Assembly (NCBI GenBank): GCA_025526995.1
Contig: JAHLKG010000005.1
Coordinates: 868,001 to 932,000 of the forward strand
DNA length: 64,000 nt
Direction: 5' to 3'
DNA from: Powellomyces hirtus
Taxonomy: Eukaryota; Chytridiomycota; Chytridiomycetes; Spizellomycetales; Powellomycetaceae
The translations under genes and the position numbers were made by a program. Position 1 is the first letter of the stretch, and each line of letters begins with the position of its first letter. The notes under the pieces are model-generated. The model searched no databases, had not been told where the DNA came from, and saw nothing but the letters and a program-made list of their open reading frames with translations. This document shows, piece by piece, positions 38,226-50,075 of the stretch.

Positions 38226-41200
38226 ATGGATCTACAGGCGTTACATGCGCAATTTGAGCAAGCCTGTACGGACTTTCAGGTGCAGTTTTTTTAACAGAAA
38301 TGCCGTCCAACTCTTTCATAATGTTAAACGAAAATTGCTATCAGTTTGAAGGCAACCGGAAACAGGCGGAGAAGATAATAACTACATTCCGCGCAAGTCC
38401 GAATGTGCTTCCTGCATGCAAATATATCATTGGTAAAAAAAAGACAGTCCTACTGTACATCTGTCAACTTTGAGACGAGAGTGAGCCACCGAAGGGGTGC
38501 AACATTTGTCTCACAACCTTTCAGAAAACACCCAAAGGGATGAAGTTACATTTCAAGCTGTTGTTGCTTTGAAGGAGGTTGCAGCGCGCGAGTATGCACT
38601 TCACCCGCGCGCGGAAATGCACGCTCTTCGCGACTGGCTTTTGGAGGTCGCCATAAGTCGATTGGACCAGTTGAGTGCTCGGAGTGAGGATTTTGGGGAT
38701 GCGACTCGGCATCCAATGTCCGGCTGCATGGTGAAATCTGAACACGATCAGCTAAATCTTTGTCTGATGAAGGTGGCAATATTATGTACGCGGCAGCTTT
38801 TGCCATGCCGTGGCGGTCATTTTTAAACGAGGATGTCTAGAAGAAACGCCAAGTGAGAAAGGAGCCTTCTTTGCTCGATTAACTGGGTATTTGAATGGGG
38901 AAAGGAAGCAGGTGAGGCCATCAAAAGCTGCTCTGCAAATACTATTCGACCGCTCAACTTCCCGATCGCTTGATCAGCGCCAGGTGGCCCTCCTGACATT
39001 TTCGGCATTGTTGGACGAGTTTTCCTCCAACCGAGCGAGCGCGGTCGGCCTTCCGTACAACTTCCATGTCAAGAGCCGAAAAACATTTGAGGTAACCCTC
39101 TGAATGGTGTGGACGGATTCTTATCTCCCTAACTCCCAAAACGCTGCGCGCATCAAGGATGGGGAGCTACGTCCCGTGTTCCAGATTGTGGTGCAAATCT
39201 TACAGCATCTGATGCACGCTGGCATCAACATGGAAAATGCTGCTGACTTGGAGTTACTTGGCATCTGCATGAACATTATGCAGCAGTCTCTCTCATGGGA
39301 GTTCGTGTCAGCAGGTACTTACCGATTGTGGGGCCATTGCTGATGGAGATACCTGGTTAAATAGAATGATTTCCAGATGACAATCCTCTGCTGGGATCTT
39401 TCGAGACAACAATGGACAATCGCAGAGTGCGTCAAGTTGGACGATTTCCTGCTTCTTGGCGCGATTTCATCATCAGACCTGAGATCATCGATATGTTCTT
39501 TCAGGTAAATTGGGACTTGCTTCGCATCTCGATGTTACATATTCTAACCGCGCGACGCAGCTATACAACATGATACCCGCCAAAAACAGTGGTCTGGCTG
39601 ATACTGTAAGACAATGTCTCACGCAGTTGGCAGGCGTACACGGGCCTGTCTTCCATGCCACAGACGCCATGGGACGAATAATCAAAGACGATAATGTGCA
39701 ACGCGAATATGTTGCACACCTACTGCGAAATATCCTGAAACTGATTGAAAAGTAGGTGCATGAACTTGATCACCATGTCATTTAGCGCTACTGACTTCGG
39801 CAAATAGATTTGTGTTGGAGCATCCCTCCAATATCAGTTTTGAATACAGCGAAGAGCTGACCTGCATCACAACCATGTCGACAAAGATCATTCAGACCTA
39901 CCGGCTCCGGGTTCTTGCAGCGGTGCCCGAATTGCTCCCTTTCTTGAACGAGCTTGGGAAGTTAAACATCGCTTGCTACCAAAGTGGAACGGGAGATGGA
40001 GATTTCTACGAGACCGGCGCTCACGAAGAAGGGGATGAGCTTCTAGACCTATGGGCACGATTAGGTACGTTCAGCAGACGGCGTCACTCAGTGAAAACTG
40101 TCGATTGATGACATCCCTTGGCAGTCGAGCAAATAGAAGAATACACCGAGGAACAGAACGCTCTGCGGAGTACGGGGGTGCATACCCAAGATTTCGATCT
40201 CCCGGGCCTCATGAAGTTTCTCACAATGGTCGCTTTCCATGTTTTCGAGACCTATGTTGATATGCGTCTAGAAGCAGCAAAGCATTCAGTCGATGATGAT
40301 TCAGACGGCGATGAAATCAAGGATGACGTACGTTGCAAAAGATCATGTACTTCTCATCTTTCGCATCCTGACCCCTCCTGATGCTCAGTACATGTATGAA
40401 GAGCAACTTATTGCTATCGGCATAATTGCTCGGCTGGATTCCGCCAAATGTTTGAACAAACTGCAGCAGCTTATCTCAGACCGAGTTGGGCGAATACGCG
40501 AGATCTTTGCCGGCAGAGAATCTCAAGGTGTGACAGCGCTCGGTCATCTTCAAAGTGACGACTGGACTGATTTCAGTCTTCATAGACGGTCTGCCATATG
40601 TGTTGGACCATGTGCATTGGCTTGCCCTATTTTCTGGACATGTCCTTGCACATCCGAGTAGAGGCGAGGTACCGGAAGTCCCCCGCGCTATTTTGGCATT
40701 GTCGGTGAGGATGTTGCTGGGAGAAACAGTCTCGCGATTGTCATGGATCGCTTACATCCTCGTCTCAGGCGCAGGCTCCCGAGAACAACGACCCGGTGGT
40801 CTTATTATCCACAAGTTTGCTGAACGCTTTGGAAGTAGTTTCGGTTGAAGCGGATTCTCCACAGGTACTCTTCACGTGCTCAACACGGTGGCGAATGGCT
40901 ATTTAACAAATTCTGTAGTTTGCAATGTGTAGCCCTTTGCTCACCGAAACGCTGCTGTGGTTTGTCGAGCGATGGAGCGAGACCTATCTGTTCATAGACG
41001 GCAGCATAAATGGCGGCAAGCTCAAAAGCGCGTCACTCTCACATGCATTCGGCGCTGAATCCGGCGGACCGCACATCCTTGACTTTATATTGCGCATGAT
41101 TCAGAAGAACTTCATTCTTTGGCATGGTCAAGAGGATCTACTCATGCAGGTTCGCGAGTCCATTTTGTTGAACAAGATGTATTTTCAACTGCCTTACCTG

Positions 41201-43202
41201 CTACGTACAGATTGTCAACATCTTGAGCACATTTTCGAAGTCAGCTGGTATCCGCAACGCTTTGTTGATTTCAGGTATGACGCTAAACCAGCAGGGTCTA
41301 CAAATAAGGAATCATTCGCTGGAAGCCTAATCGACCTCTAAACATTTCAGAGACATTTGAATCTCTGATTGGATTCTTCCTGGAAAATCTCAGCCGGCTG
41401 CCTGCTGCAGTGCACAGGTGAGACTGTCGCTGCATCGGAACTTATCGTTATGCATGTCTGATTTCGTTATTTTTCTCGTAGTCCGTTAATTGAGAACATC
41501 GCCCTCATTGCAACGCACGCATCAAGTCCCGAGATACGGAGACATTACTTCACCAGACTAACAGATGCTATAGAGAGGCGACTCCTGTCAGTCATACAAC
41601 ATCCCAACTTTTCGCAAAAATACCAGGGACCGGAAACAATCGAGCACGTTATTAGTACAATGGAAGTTTACAGCGGACTGGTGCTTGCGGCCGATGAGAC
41701 CAACACCAAGGAAATCTTTGCCTCTGTCTCAAAGTACTTCGACGCTTTCATTCAGTTGATGGAACTGTATCGAAACCATACGGAGGTTGAGAAGTACGTT
41801 TTGCAAGTATTCGCCAATCTCATTCGATGTCAGGTATACTGATAAGGAGCATCTGATACCTCAACGTCACAAGAACGCACTCATTAACAAGCTTTTTCGC
41901 TTTCCGATAGTCGTTTGAGGAGTTGACGGACGCGGACTGCCAGAAGCTTTACGCTGCGGTGCTGTCACTGCTGAAGACATACGCCAAGAATACCATCGGT
42001 AGATTCCATCCCACCACCTGCTGTGATTTGCGCCGCAGATATCTAATACTTCATGCCGGGCCGTTTAACAGGGAGAACACGGGTGGTAGCGATAAACGAG
42101 GACAGTGAACTTTTCGATGACCTCTCTTGCATTTTGGAAATTTTGGCTCAACTGATGGCTTCACAGTACGAAGGAATGAGTAGGCATCATCTCATATGCC
42201 GGAGCATATTGTATAGCACTCTCACACGCTCTGCTTCTGACAGCGTGGGACGATATTCTCTTGAAAAGGAGCGCTAAGGGCGCCGTTGATGTTGCGGATG
42301 TTATTTTCTATGGCGTCAACACCGTCACCCCTCTGATTTCGGATCAGATGCTGCAGGTACGTATTGACGCCCTTGTGCGGGCAACTTCCTGGCACTGAGG
42401 CCCCATCTCTTTCTCGCAGTTTCCCGAGCTGTGCAAAGACTACATCTCACTAGTCAGCAATCTCGTCCGCTATTTCCCTGATAAGCTGTCAGTACTTCCG
42501 CCTGCTCTTTTGGCTAATTTGGTGCGGGCGTTAGAATTCGGAATGCACAATGCCATGACGGAGGTAGCTCGAGGAGCCTTTGAGGCTATTACCACCTTGG
42601 CTTTGTATGCCTGGGACGAATCAGCTCATCCTGGTAAGCGGAGAATTCCAGTTATTACAGCCCACATGCCTTAGCGCGATTTTCGAAAGTTTACTCACAT
42701 TTTTTGGAACTCGGCAGGATTGTCAATCGAATTTTTGCACTCTCATCTGGATCGTCTTTTACACAAAACGTTCGAAATGTTCCTCTTCCTGGAGTTTGAT
42801 TCTGGTCTTATGGACTCTGCTGGAGAAGCCTTGTTTGCATTGGTACTCGCCCGGCCGGTAAGTCTAGTCTATCTGGCGACAGAGTTAAGAACGACCGGTA
42901 TACTGATCACAACCTTACGGACTTGATTCGCGTTATTCGCTACGTTTGCAAAGTCCTACTACAATTTTCTCGTGCAGCGCGTTGTGACCCAGCAATCGCA
43001 ACCTGCCTTTGCGCAACGTCTGAATACTGCGCTATTGGGCCTTCATGAATCCATAGCCCGAACGATGCAAACTCCGGATACCGCAGATCGTTTGCGGGCC
43101 GCAAGAGCAGAAGGTCTCGTCACAGGTGCTTGGTTAGGCACATATAGAAAGCAACTGGAAACAGTTTTGATGGACGTAAGGGGTTTTTTGAGGGTTAAAT
43201 AG
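38226..43202 (+). CDS. XPO4: Exportin-4-like importin-beta family nuclear export receptor
   Basis: Many short exons on the plus strand. The start at 38226 ('MDLQALHAQFEQACTDFQ') joins via a GT-AG intron to 'FEGNRKQAEKIITTFRASPN', then 'DEVTFQAVVALKEVAAREYA' and 'KRGCLEETPSEKGAFF'. The Xpo4-specific block 'LLDEFSSNRASAVGLPYNFH' follows, then 'SWEF'. HEAT-repeat-like helices continue to about 43000, ending 'VLMDVRGFLRVK' and TAG. Exportin-4 carries hypusinated eIF5A out of the nucleus with RanGTP and also handles some transcription factors. The call rests on the N-terminal third; the remainder has the length and helical composition expected but I matched fewer residues. The last codons could include a retained intron donor (GTAAGG) just before the stop. 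Confidence 0.85.
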
Positions 43203-43445
43203 AGTAGGATAGTAGCAGCGATCTGGGTTTCCCCATATTTTAGCATTTCTCATCATGTGTTCTTGGCTAGTATTTGACGCAATGTACTGCTGGCCTTTGT
43301 CCCATTTTACTTGCAATGTTGATATCCTCAGCGGCAAGGATAGCCGATAAATTATTCTGCTAGCACGAACTGTCAGCACAAATCGTTGATAGCATTCTGA
43401 ATACAATATTATAAATATGTATGATATATGGGGTGTAATGTACAT

Positions 43446-45062
43446 CTACTTGGGAAGCAAGAAAGACTTCCGTCTTCGCCGGGAGCCGCTAGGCTTCTTT
43501 GTCTCCACGTCCCGCTTCGCACCTTGATATACCCAAAGTCCAAAAAATGTCAATGTGATTCCCAACCCCTGTCGAGCATCGACAGCCTGTCCGAACCACA
43601 CGATGGAAGCGCAAATTACAATGATACGCTTGATGAGAGATGCCACGCTGTACGTGACAGGGGACACGAGTGACAGCAGATGGAATGCAAGCACGTTTTG
43701 GAAGAAGTGACTGAGCCCGTTGAGGAGAAGGAGAACAAAGAGCTGGTGAAGTTGTGCTTCCACCTCTAAAGGCGAAAAAGAGAACAGCGCTTTCGCGTCC
43801 GAATATGCCCATAACGGGGCCATTCCAATGAACGCCAGGCCACTCGAATAAAAAAGGAGATTCATTTTGTCCAGGGCGAGCGGCTTGTGCTGTTGTATGC
43901 CAGAATTCGAGAGCAATGATGTGGTATGGCCCGAAGGTGGTGACGATGGCGGGGTTGAGGTCGATAACGATTCGGAAGAGGCGACAAAGAGATTTTTGGT
44001 GAACATATTTTGAACCACAAATATAAGCGTTGATGTCAACGCGCAGAGAAATCCTACGGTGTTGAATTTGATTTCCGACAAACAAACGAGCATGACTCCG
44101 AAAGTGAGCGGGAGTAGGGAGAGATAGACTTTCGGCGCGTAGATCAGTCCGTAGTAGAGCCGATAAAGGACGACAGTGAACAGTGGCGAGAGAGCTTTGA
44201 TGGTATGCGCAAAGGAGACTGGTACTCTAACAATCGCCAGACTTGAAAAGACGTGGCCCGCAATTTGGAACCCAGCCATAGGCCATACGACTTTGACGAT
44301 CTCCCATGTGGGACGTTTGATCCGGCTCGACACAAGATTGCCGGCACTGGCCAGCAACGAGAGTGCGGCGACAAAGCCAAATTGAACATAAGTAAGCGTG
44401 ACCGGGTACTTGAACTGGTTCAGAATCTGCTTCCCAGTGGTGTTTGTGAGAGCGGAAGAGGCGTACCACAGTGCACAGAGGGAGCAGAACTTGAGGCTTG
44501 AACGAGATATCCGCAGTGAGGGGAGGATGGGTCCAAGTTGCGACCGTACGGAAGGATTGGAGTAATTACGTGTTGACTCTTTAGACAGGTTCGAAGTGTG
44601 TGGTGGCGCGGAAGAGTTCTGTGTGTAGCTTGGGGTATGACTTGGCATATGCTGAAGGTGCACCAGATTCCCGCCGTTCGTAGTGCTGTTCGAAGAGCTT
44701 GGTGGCTTGAAGGTCTCCTGGCCCGTATTGGCGTTTATGCCACCGATACTCCCATGCGCGCCGAGTGGCCCGTTGGCATTGACCTGTGGCGCCGAAAAGT
44801 GCCGGGTATGTATATTTGACATGAGTGGCGGGGCATTGTTACGAGGCGGCGAGTCGGCCTGCGCTTGCACTGCTCGTGGCACCACGTTCTTTATTTGCTC
44901 GGCGTGATTTCCGCTGTCTCTTGGGGATGGAGTCCTGTGAGTTGAGGACGGAATACGCTTGAGAGCGCCAGAGTTCAAGGAGCCTGCGGTGTAATGTTGT
45001 TTTTGGGCGTCAGCATGAAGTCCGCTTTGGCTAGGCTGCTGAGGCCGGTACTCCGACGGCAT
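43446..45062 (-). CDS. SLY41: SLY41-type triose-phosphate/DMT family transporter
   Basis: A single frame of 538 residues. About 180 N-terminal residues are disordered (Ser, Asn, His, Gln-rich). A DMT/TPT fold with about ten membrane segments follows: 'LKFCSLCALWYASSALTNTT', 'TLTYVQFGFVAALSLL', 'VVWPMAGFQIAGHVFSSLA', 'VPVSFAHTIKALSPLFTVVL', 'LSLLPLTFGVMLVCLSEI', 'GLAFIGMAPLWAYSD', 'LAFHLLSLVSPVTYSVASLI' and 'GLGITLTFFGLWVYQGAKRD'. 'SFAHTIKALSPLFTV' and 'SPVTYSVASLIKRIIVI' are family hallmarks of triose-phosphate translocators. Yeast Sly41 is an ER-localised relative able to suppress loss of the Rab Ypt1. Substrate cannot be read from sequence. The C-terminus is Lys/Arg-rich and cytosolic in type, ending RRRRKSFLLPK. 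Confidence 0.92.
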   Translation of the reverse strand: MPSEYRPQQPSQSGLHADAQKQHYTAGSLNSGALKRIPSSTHRTPSPRDSGNHAEQIKNVVPRAVQAQADSPPRNNAPPLMSNIHTRHFSAPQVNANGPLGAHGSIGGINANTGQETFKPPSSSNSTTNGGNLVHLQHMPSHTPSYTQNSSAPPHTSNLSKESTRNYSNPSVRSQLGPILPSLRISRSSLKFCSLCALWYASSALTNTTGKQILNQFKYPVTLTYVQFGFVAALSLLASAGNLVSSRIKRPTWEIVKVVWPMAGFQIAGHVFSSLAIVRVPVSFAHTIKALSPLFTVVLYRLYYGLIYAPKVYLSLLPLTFGVMLVCLSEIKFNTVGFLCALTSTLIFVVQNMFTKNLFVASSESLSTSTPPSSPPSGHTTSLLSNSGIQQHKPLALDKMNLLFYSSGLAFIGMAPLWAYSDAKALFSFSPLEVEAQLHQLFVLLLLNGLSHFFQNVLAFHLLSLVSPVTYSVASLIKRIIVICASIVWFGQAVDARQGLGITLTFFGLWVYQGAKRDVETKKPSGSRRRRKSFLLPK

Positions 45063-45753
45063 CGGTTCCGAGTGCGCACGCAGCAGAAAAGATATCAGAC
45101 AGTTCTCTTCGCGTTTGTGGGAGGTCTATGTCGTCAATCCGGATTTGCAACTGGGTCAACAGACGCCACGACGGCAAGCTCCAAAAACGTATGTACTTGT
45201 AATGTGAGGCAAAAAATACGGAGGAAAAGAAGAGGGCGCAAAATGCGCGCAGCACGCCGCTTGTCATGCCGTCAATAATACTGCGCGTCGCACCACCAAT
45301 CTACGATACTACCGCACTATCTTTTCTTTCCTGCAACCCGAGCCTCTTTGACAAACTTTTTCATCGGTGAATAGATATTGTGTTCTTCCTTCATGCTGGA
45401 GTGATACCGCTACCACATCTGTTCCACGACATACCTTTCCGGTTTCGTTTATGACCAGATCAGAGAACCTCTGGGGAGCGTCTGCAAATGAATGCAGAGT
45501 GACAGAAGCCAATTCGAAACCCCTGTTGGAACGATAAGTAATTCAGCGTGATCTCGTTCCCCCGACATGAGCTCTTCAAGTCTACTTTAAGATTTATGAC
45601 TACCCTCTAGCATGCAAAATTGTGGGAACCGACTCGCGCGCGGCAGTTGGCTTACGCGGGAATGTGGCTTGGATCGGAGCGATCTTGCCCCGTTATTTTG
45701 AACCTACCAAAAGTGTGCAAAGATGATTCTTCAGCCTTCAGCCACATATCAAG
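45063..45753. other. Divergent promoter region SLY41 / CCDC87-like
   Basis: A 691-base region between two diverging genes. One open minus-strand stretch (45512-45309, including 'DLVINETGKVCRGTDVVAVS') has protein-like composition but no recognisable family or obvious flanking exons. I leave it unassigned. Confidence 0.5.
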
Positions 45754-48700
45754 ATGCAATTACAGGAGACAGCCCTGTTCGCTCTGTTCTCTGAGGAACT
45801 TGACACTGTCCCATCTAGCTTTCCAAGGGGCGCCGAAAAGGCTTTGCACAATGATGTCGTCAGGCAGCAGCTGAGACAATTCCAGAAACGACCCGATTCG
45901 AAAGGGGTGCCAGAGAACGAAATGACTTCAATCGCACTGGCCAAATTAGCAATCAAAAATAAACTGCGCAGATATGGGCAGTCTCAACTACAACGTCTGA
46001 CGATTGCCCCGCTAGCTACCGTAAACGTACAGTTGCCCACTCAGCCAATACACATACTTGCGTCCGAGCTAAAGTACGCTTTCCAAATAAATAGAAACAA
46101 TATGTGACCAGAAACTCTCTTCCTCGTCAATCTGAACATGCGCCGAGTGAGTCAGATAACTTTTGGGGTTGGTGAAGCGCTGTGACTCAGACAGTGTACG
46201 TCGATCGTTTAGCCCCAAACCGCCGGCTCAATCTGACTATCAGCGATCGATTGAGAGAGCTGGTAGCCCCGTTGGCCCAACTGGAATGGCTCAGCAGCAC
46301 AGAGAGTGAGATCATGGTCTGTAGAAACCACTTTGTCTCAAACACCGCTTGTTGGAGTGAACTTACCGTATTGATGTCCCCGTAGTCCAATACCTTCATT
46401 ACAGAGCTTGCCGTTAGATATCATCAAATAAAAACTCTTACGGCACCCCATATAGGACCGGAAAAAAATCGAGCACTTGCCATGAGTATACTTGACTGCA
46501 TTGGACAAATTCGGGACCAGATTCTCTATAAATGCCAACTGAAGAAATACAGTATGTGGTTGCTGTCACATTTGCTCGCCACAGCCTCAAGTGACACTTC
46601 AGTTCACAGAAATGCTTCATCACAATGCATTTCGTGGCGAGCTAAATAGTGGTCGACTGTGCGCTTATTTTCGGACTGAGCTGAACAAGCGGTTAGTTGG
46701 TATCGTTTTCTGTCTGTTCTTGACGTTATTGGGACTAATAGCTCTTTAGAATCGACACTGAAATGCTTATGAAGAAAGCTCTTTCAGACACGGAAGGCGG
46801 GAAGTCGGTTATCGAGAATGAATACATCAAACCGAGCGAGCAATTGAGGAAGGAGATACAAGAGGTAGTGTGGAACCGTCGGGCAAGCCGTATAAAACAC
46901 TTGGCTAATGATTACCTGGTCAGATCAAGGATGGCATAGAGGATATCACACACGCGAATCCCATTTTGAAGCCTCCCAGCCTTCTTTTGAAGCATCAAGC
47001 AGAATTGATTCGCCGCTCGATGCAGTCAGGCGTCTCTAGTCGAATGTCTGTTAGGCCCGATGGTCCAGTTAAACTTTTCAAGCAAACTCCTCGCCATTCC
47101 TGGAGACACTCCTTCCACCTAGAACATCGTTTATCATCCAATGACAGGTGGAGGGGCGACACCCGACGGAAACCAAACTTTGAGAGTCCTCAGGCAGATG
47201 GGCGGGGCCATGCGACAAGCGTACAGGAATCTGAGAGCGGACATCCTCGCGGACGTCTTTGGGACCTAAGGTCGGAGGAATCCACCAACAGCATGAAAAA
47301 TGATATCTATGCGGACCCAGGGAGCCAGGCGTCTATGGATGTCGAGAATGACGCCATAGACATTGCGGCCCTTGAGACAGTTGAGTGCGACAACCCATTA
47401 TTGCAAGGATATACGGGCTCTGTCTCCTTTCACAGACGGACGGACATGGCAGAACAGGTAACTTGCAATCATTTCGGTTCAACTCCTTGGACTGTCATCT
47501 AAAAGCTTGGGTAGATACCGCCGATTCGCATGAGATATCTTCCTCCATGTACCTATCGAAAACGACACCTCACAGATTACGATTACTCGAAATTAGATGC
47601 AGTGGTGAGTGAATCTCTTTCTTTTGATTCCGCCAATGTAAATTGCTCACGACCCGCTATTGAGGCGATGCAACTTGACCAACCTGGGCCCAAGACACTT
47701 CATAGAGGCCTCACAGAGTTCAACGAAGTCGATGTGAGAAGACACTCTTCCGTGGATCCTCTCTTCTTCATAAAGACTGAGATTTGGCATCAATCAGGTT
47801 GACATGCGGTCCGCGCCGTCAGTGTTCAGTGATAGATTGCCAAAAAGCTTCATCTCTTTGGCAGCGGATCCGTCCACAACTGTGGACACATTCGACAACG
47901 AGAACGGAAGCACCGCTTTAGGTATGATGGCCAGCAGCGTGGAACAGGAGGGAAAGTCAATAAGTCATTAAGCACAAACCTCTGCAAAGACGAAAAGTTG
48001 ACGCGATTCAAAGAGGTGGAAGAGTTGTACGATGAGATTATGCGAACCAACAAAAGAACACATCTTGATCCGATGTCGAGTAAGTGCCCGTCGCTAATCT
48101 CAAGCTTATCCCCGGGTGACTGACATTTTGACGTCAGCGGAGGAAGAGGACAACTTTACATGCCCTGCCGCCCCAATTGATGCTCAAATGTTGAACTCCT
48201 GGCTGTGGCAAGGGCTGGCAGATCCTTCTACCCTTCCAACGCCGGCCGAGAAACCAAATCTAGAGCATGCGCGGGTTGTTAGTGCAGGTCCTTTCATAAG
48301 GCTAAAAACGCGTGATGGTAGTTCGAGCTACAATGACCCCCCACCTCTGCATCCGGACGACTTCATAAGGAATCGCTCGCACGCCATGGCTCGGACACTC
48401 TCTTCTCGATATAATGGTGCTTTGCGATACAACTATGGTGGTTACATCCCCGGCGATTTTGAAAACAAAGGCGGCGCCCGAGTGATGAGCGAACCTACTG
48501 TCGACGACTATACCACTTTCTTGCGAGGCCGTCATACAGACTTTGTCTTTGACCTCATATACAAAGAAGATGAGTTTGCCGAAAAGCGGAGAAAGGCTCA
48601 GGAGGAAGCTGAACGAATTCGCAAGATCGAGGAAGACATGAAGCGATTGGAGAATGAACGCAAAGAAAGGGCAGATCAACGACGGCAAATGCTTAGCTAC

Positions 48701-49704
48701 GAACGAGGGGAGTGGAATCCAAAGATCATGGACTTCATCGCAGAGCTACATGATGCAAGCGTTTTGCCGTCGACCTTTATTGCTGAAACGATGTCTCCAG
48801 AAGCTTCCACGGATGCATCGCGGGAGATGAGCGCCGTTCCGAGTACTGCTCAAACATCCCACATTTTGGAAGCGTAAGATAAAGCACGCACATCGCCAGT
48901 CTTCTGCATTTAACGAACATGGCTGTACGGCAGGAATTCCGCAACTCCCCTGCCGCCAAGCGACAAGCCCGTCATAGTTGATGAGTTACCAGTGAATACC
49001 CCACGTCCAATCTCGGTCGATATCCGTCAAATGCAACAAGAGCTCGAAATCTTATGGGTGAAACTAAAAATGCCTCTAGACCAAAAGCTTGACATGGCCA
49101 TAAAGTATGGGGGCCATCGTTTTGGACCGAAGCTAGAGACGGTAAAGGCGTTTCCGCCCAATTGATTGGGAGCTTCGAAGACAATCTGTAGTAACGCCTT
49201 TTCGTCACTCGTATTCAGGCGATTCGCTTCTGGAAAACTGCTTCGGAACTTATCATTGCTCGTGAAGAGCTTTTGAAGGAGATCGAAATGTTTGAGCGCA
49301 CCGCATCCGATCCAGAGTAAGAGTGAAGCCAACAAGACTTCGAGCATCTCAATCCACTGACATGAGGATTTCTTATCAGACGATTTTTTCAAAAGGGTCC
49401 AGAAGGATCTTCCGCCACTCGGTTGAAAGAGGCAAAGGATCGTGAAGAGCTGATGCGCAAACTGCACTTTATTGAGGCCCGCATCACGGACGTCATCACT
49501 TTAATCAAATTGGAACTCAAAGAGAGCGTCACGTATGAAGGTAAGAGTAGGTACATGAGCATTCAATAATCGAACCCTCATTTGCTCATTGCCATGGCAG
49601 GGGCTCCTTACAAAGAGAAAATGAAGTCGGACTACACTGATATGATCAAAAGACTGCAGCGCGAGCGTCTTCTGACTAGAGCATCCTCCAGCCGAGGAGT
49701 TTGA
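45754..49704 (+). CDS. CCDC87: CCDC87-like coiled-coil protein (flagellum/sperm-associated family)
   Basis: Around a dozen exons on the plus strand. The first reads 'MQLQETALFALFSEELDTV' and 'ENEMTSIALAKLAIKNKLRR'. Later exons give 'RFKEVEELYDEIMRTN', 'PTVDDYTTFLRGRHTDFVFD', and a charged coiled coil 'RKIEEDMKRLENERKERADQ' leading to 'YERGEWNPKIM'. The last exons match what I recall of the CCDC87 C-terminus: 'LEILWVKLKMPLDQKLDMAI', 'EMFERTASDPERFFQKGPEG', 'SSATRLKEAKDREELMRKL' and 'PYKEKMKSDYTDMIKRLQRE'. It ends at TGA 49702-49704. Family members are expressed in flagellated cells and sperm; the molecular role is unknown. The resemblance is from memory, strongest in the last 200 residues. Exon joins between 46100 and 48100 are not all certain. 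Confidence 0.6.
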
Positions 49705-50075
49705 TGCATTCCCAAAGCGTCCGGGGAGCGCGGACCGATTATGGGAAGTTGACTTCCATTGACCAGCTCTATTTCTCTCCTGTTTGCGCCGCACTACCAG
49801 ATAAACCGATGCTTTTTGTATTTATCACCTCCTCATACATTGTACAGTTGAAGGTTTTCTTGGGGATGATTAAGGGTGGACACAGGGCAACACCGCATCT
49901 GTTTGTGGCATGGAATGCTTTTAGGGCAATGGCTTAGCGGGCCAATTGATGTGGGAAAGAAAGAAAGATCACAAAGCTACTGTTTGGCTACCGTAGCTAG
50001 GTCCACATCAGCCTGAGCCAACGCGCCATATAGCCAAAATGCCTCGTTTTCCTCCAAGCAACAAATTGCGTTCAA
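49705..50075. other. Short spacer before DNA polymerase X gene
   Basis: A 371-base stretch between the stop of the CCDC87-like gene and the start of the polymerase gene on the same strand. No gene or repeat recognised. An ATG at 50040 opens a different frame that closes after about 24 codons and may act as an upstream ORF. Confidence 0.5.

Noticed and set aside
43141..43202. A further exportin-4 exon after GTAAGG near 43176
   Set aside because: The frame reads on to TAG within 25 bases with a plausible C-terminus, and no acceptor followed by exportin-like sequence is seen before the SLY41 gene.
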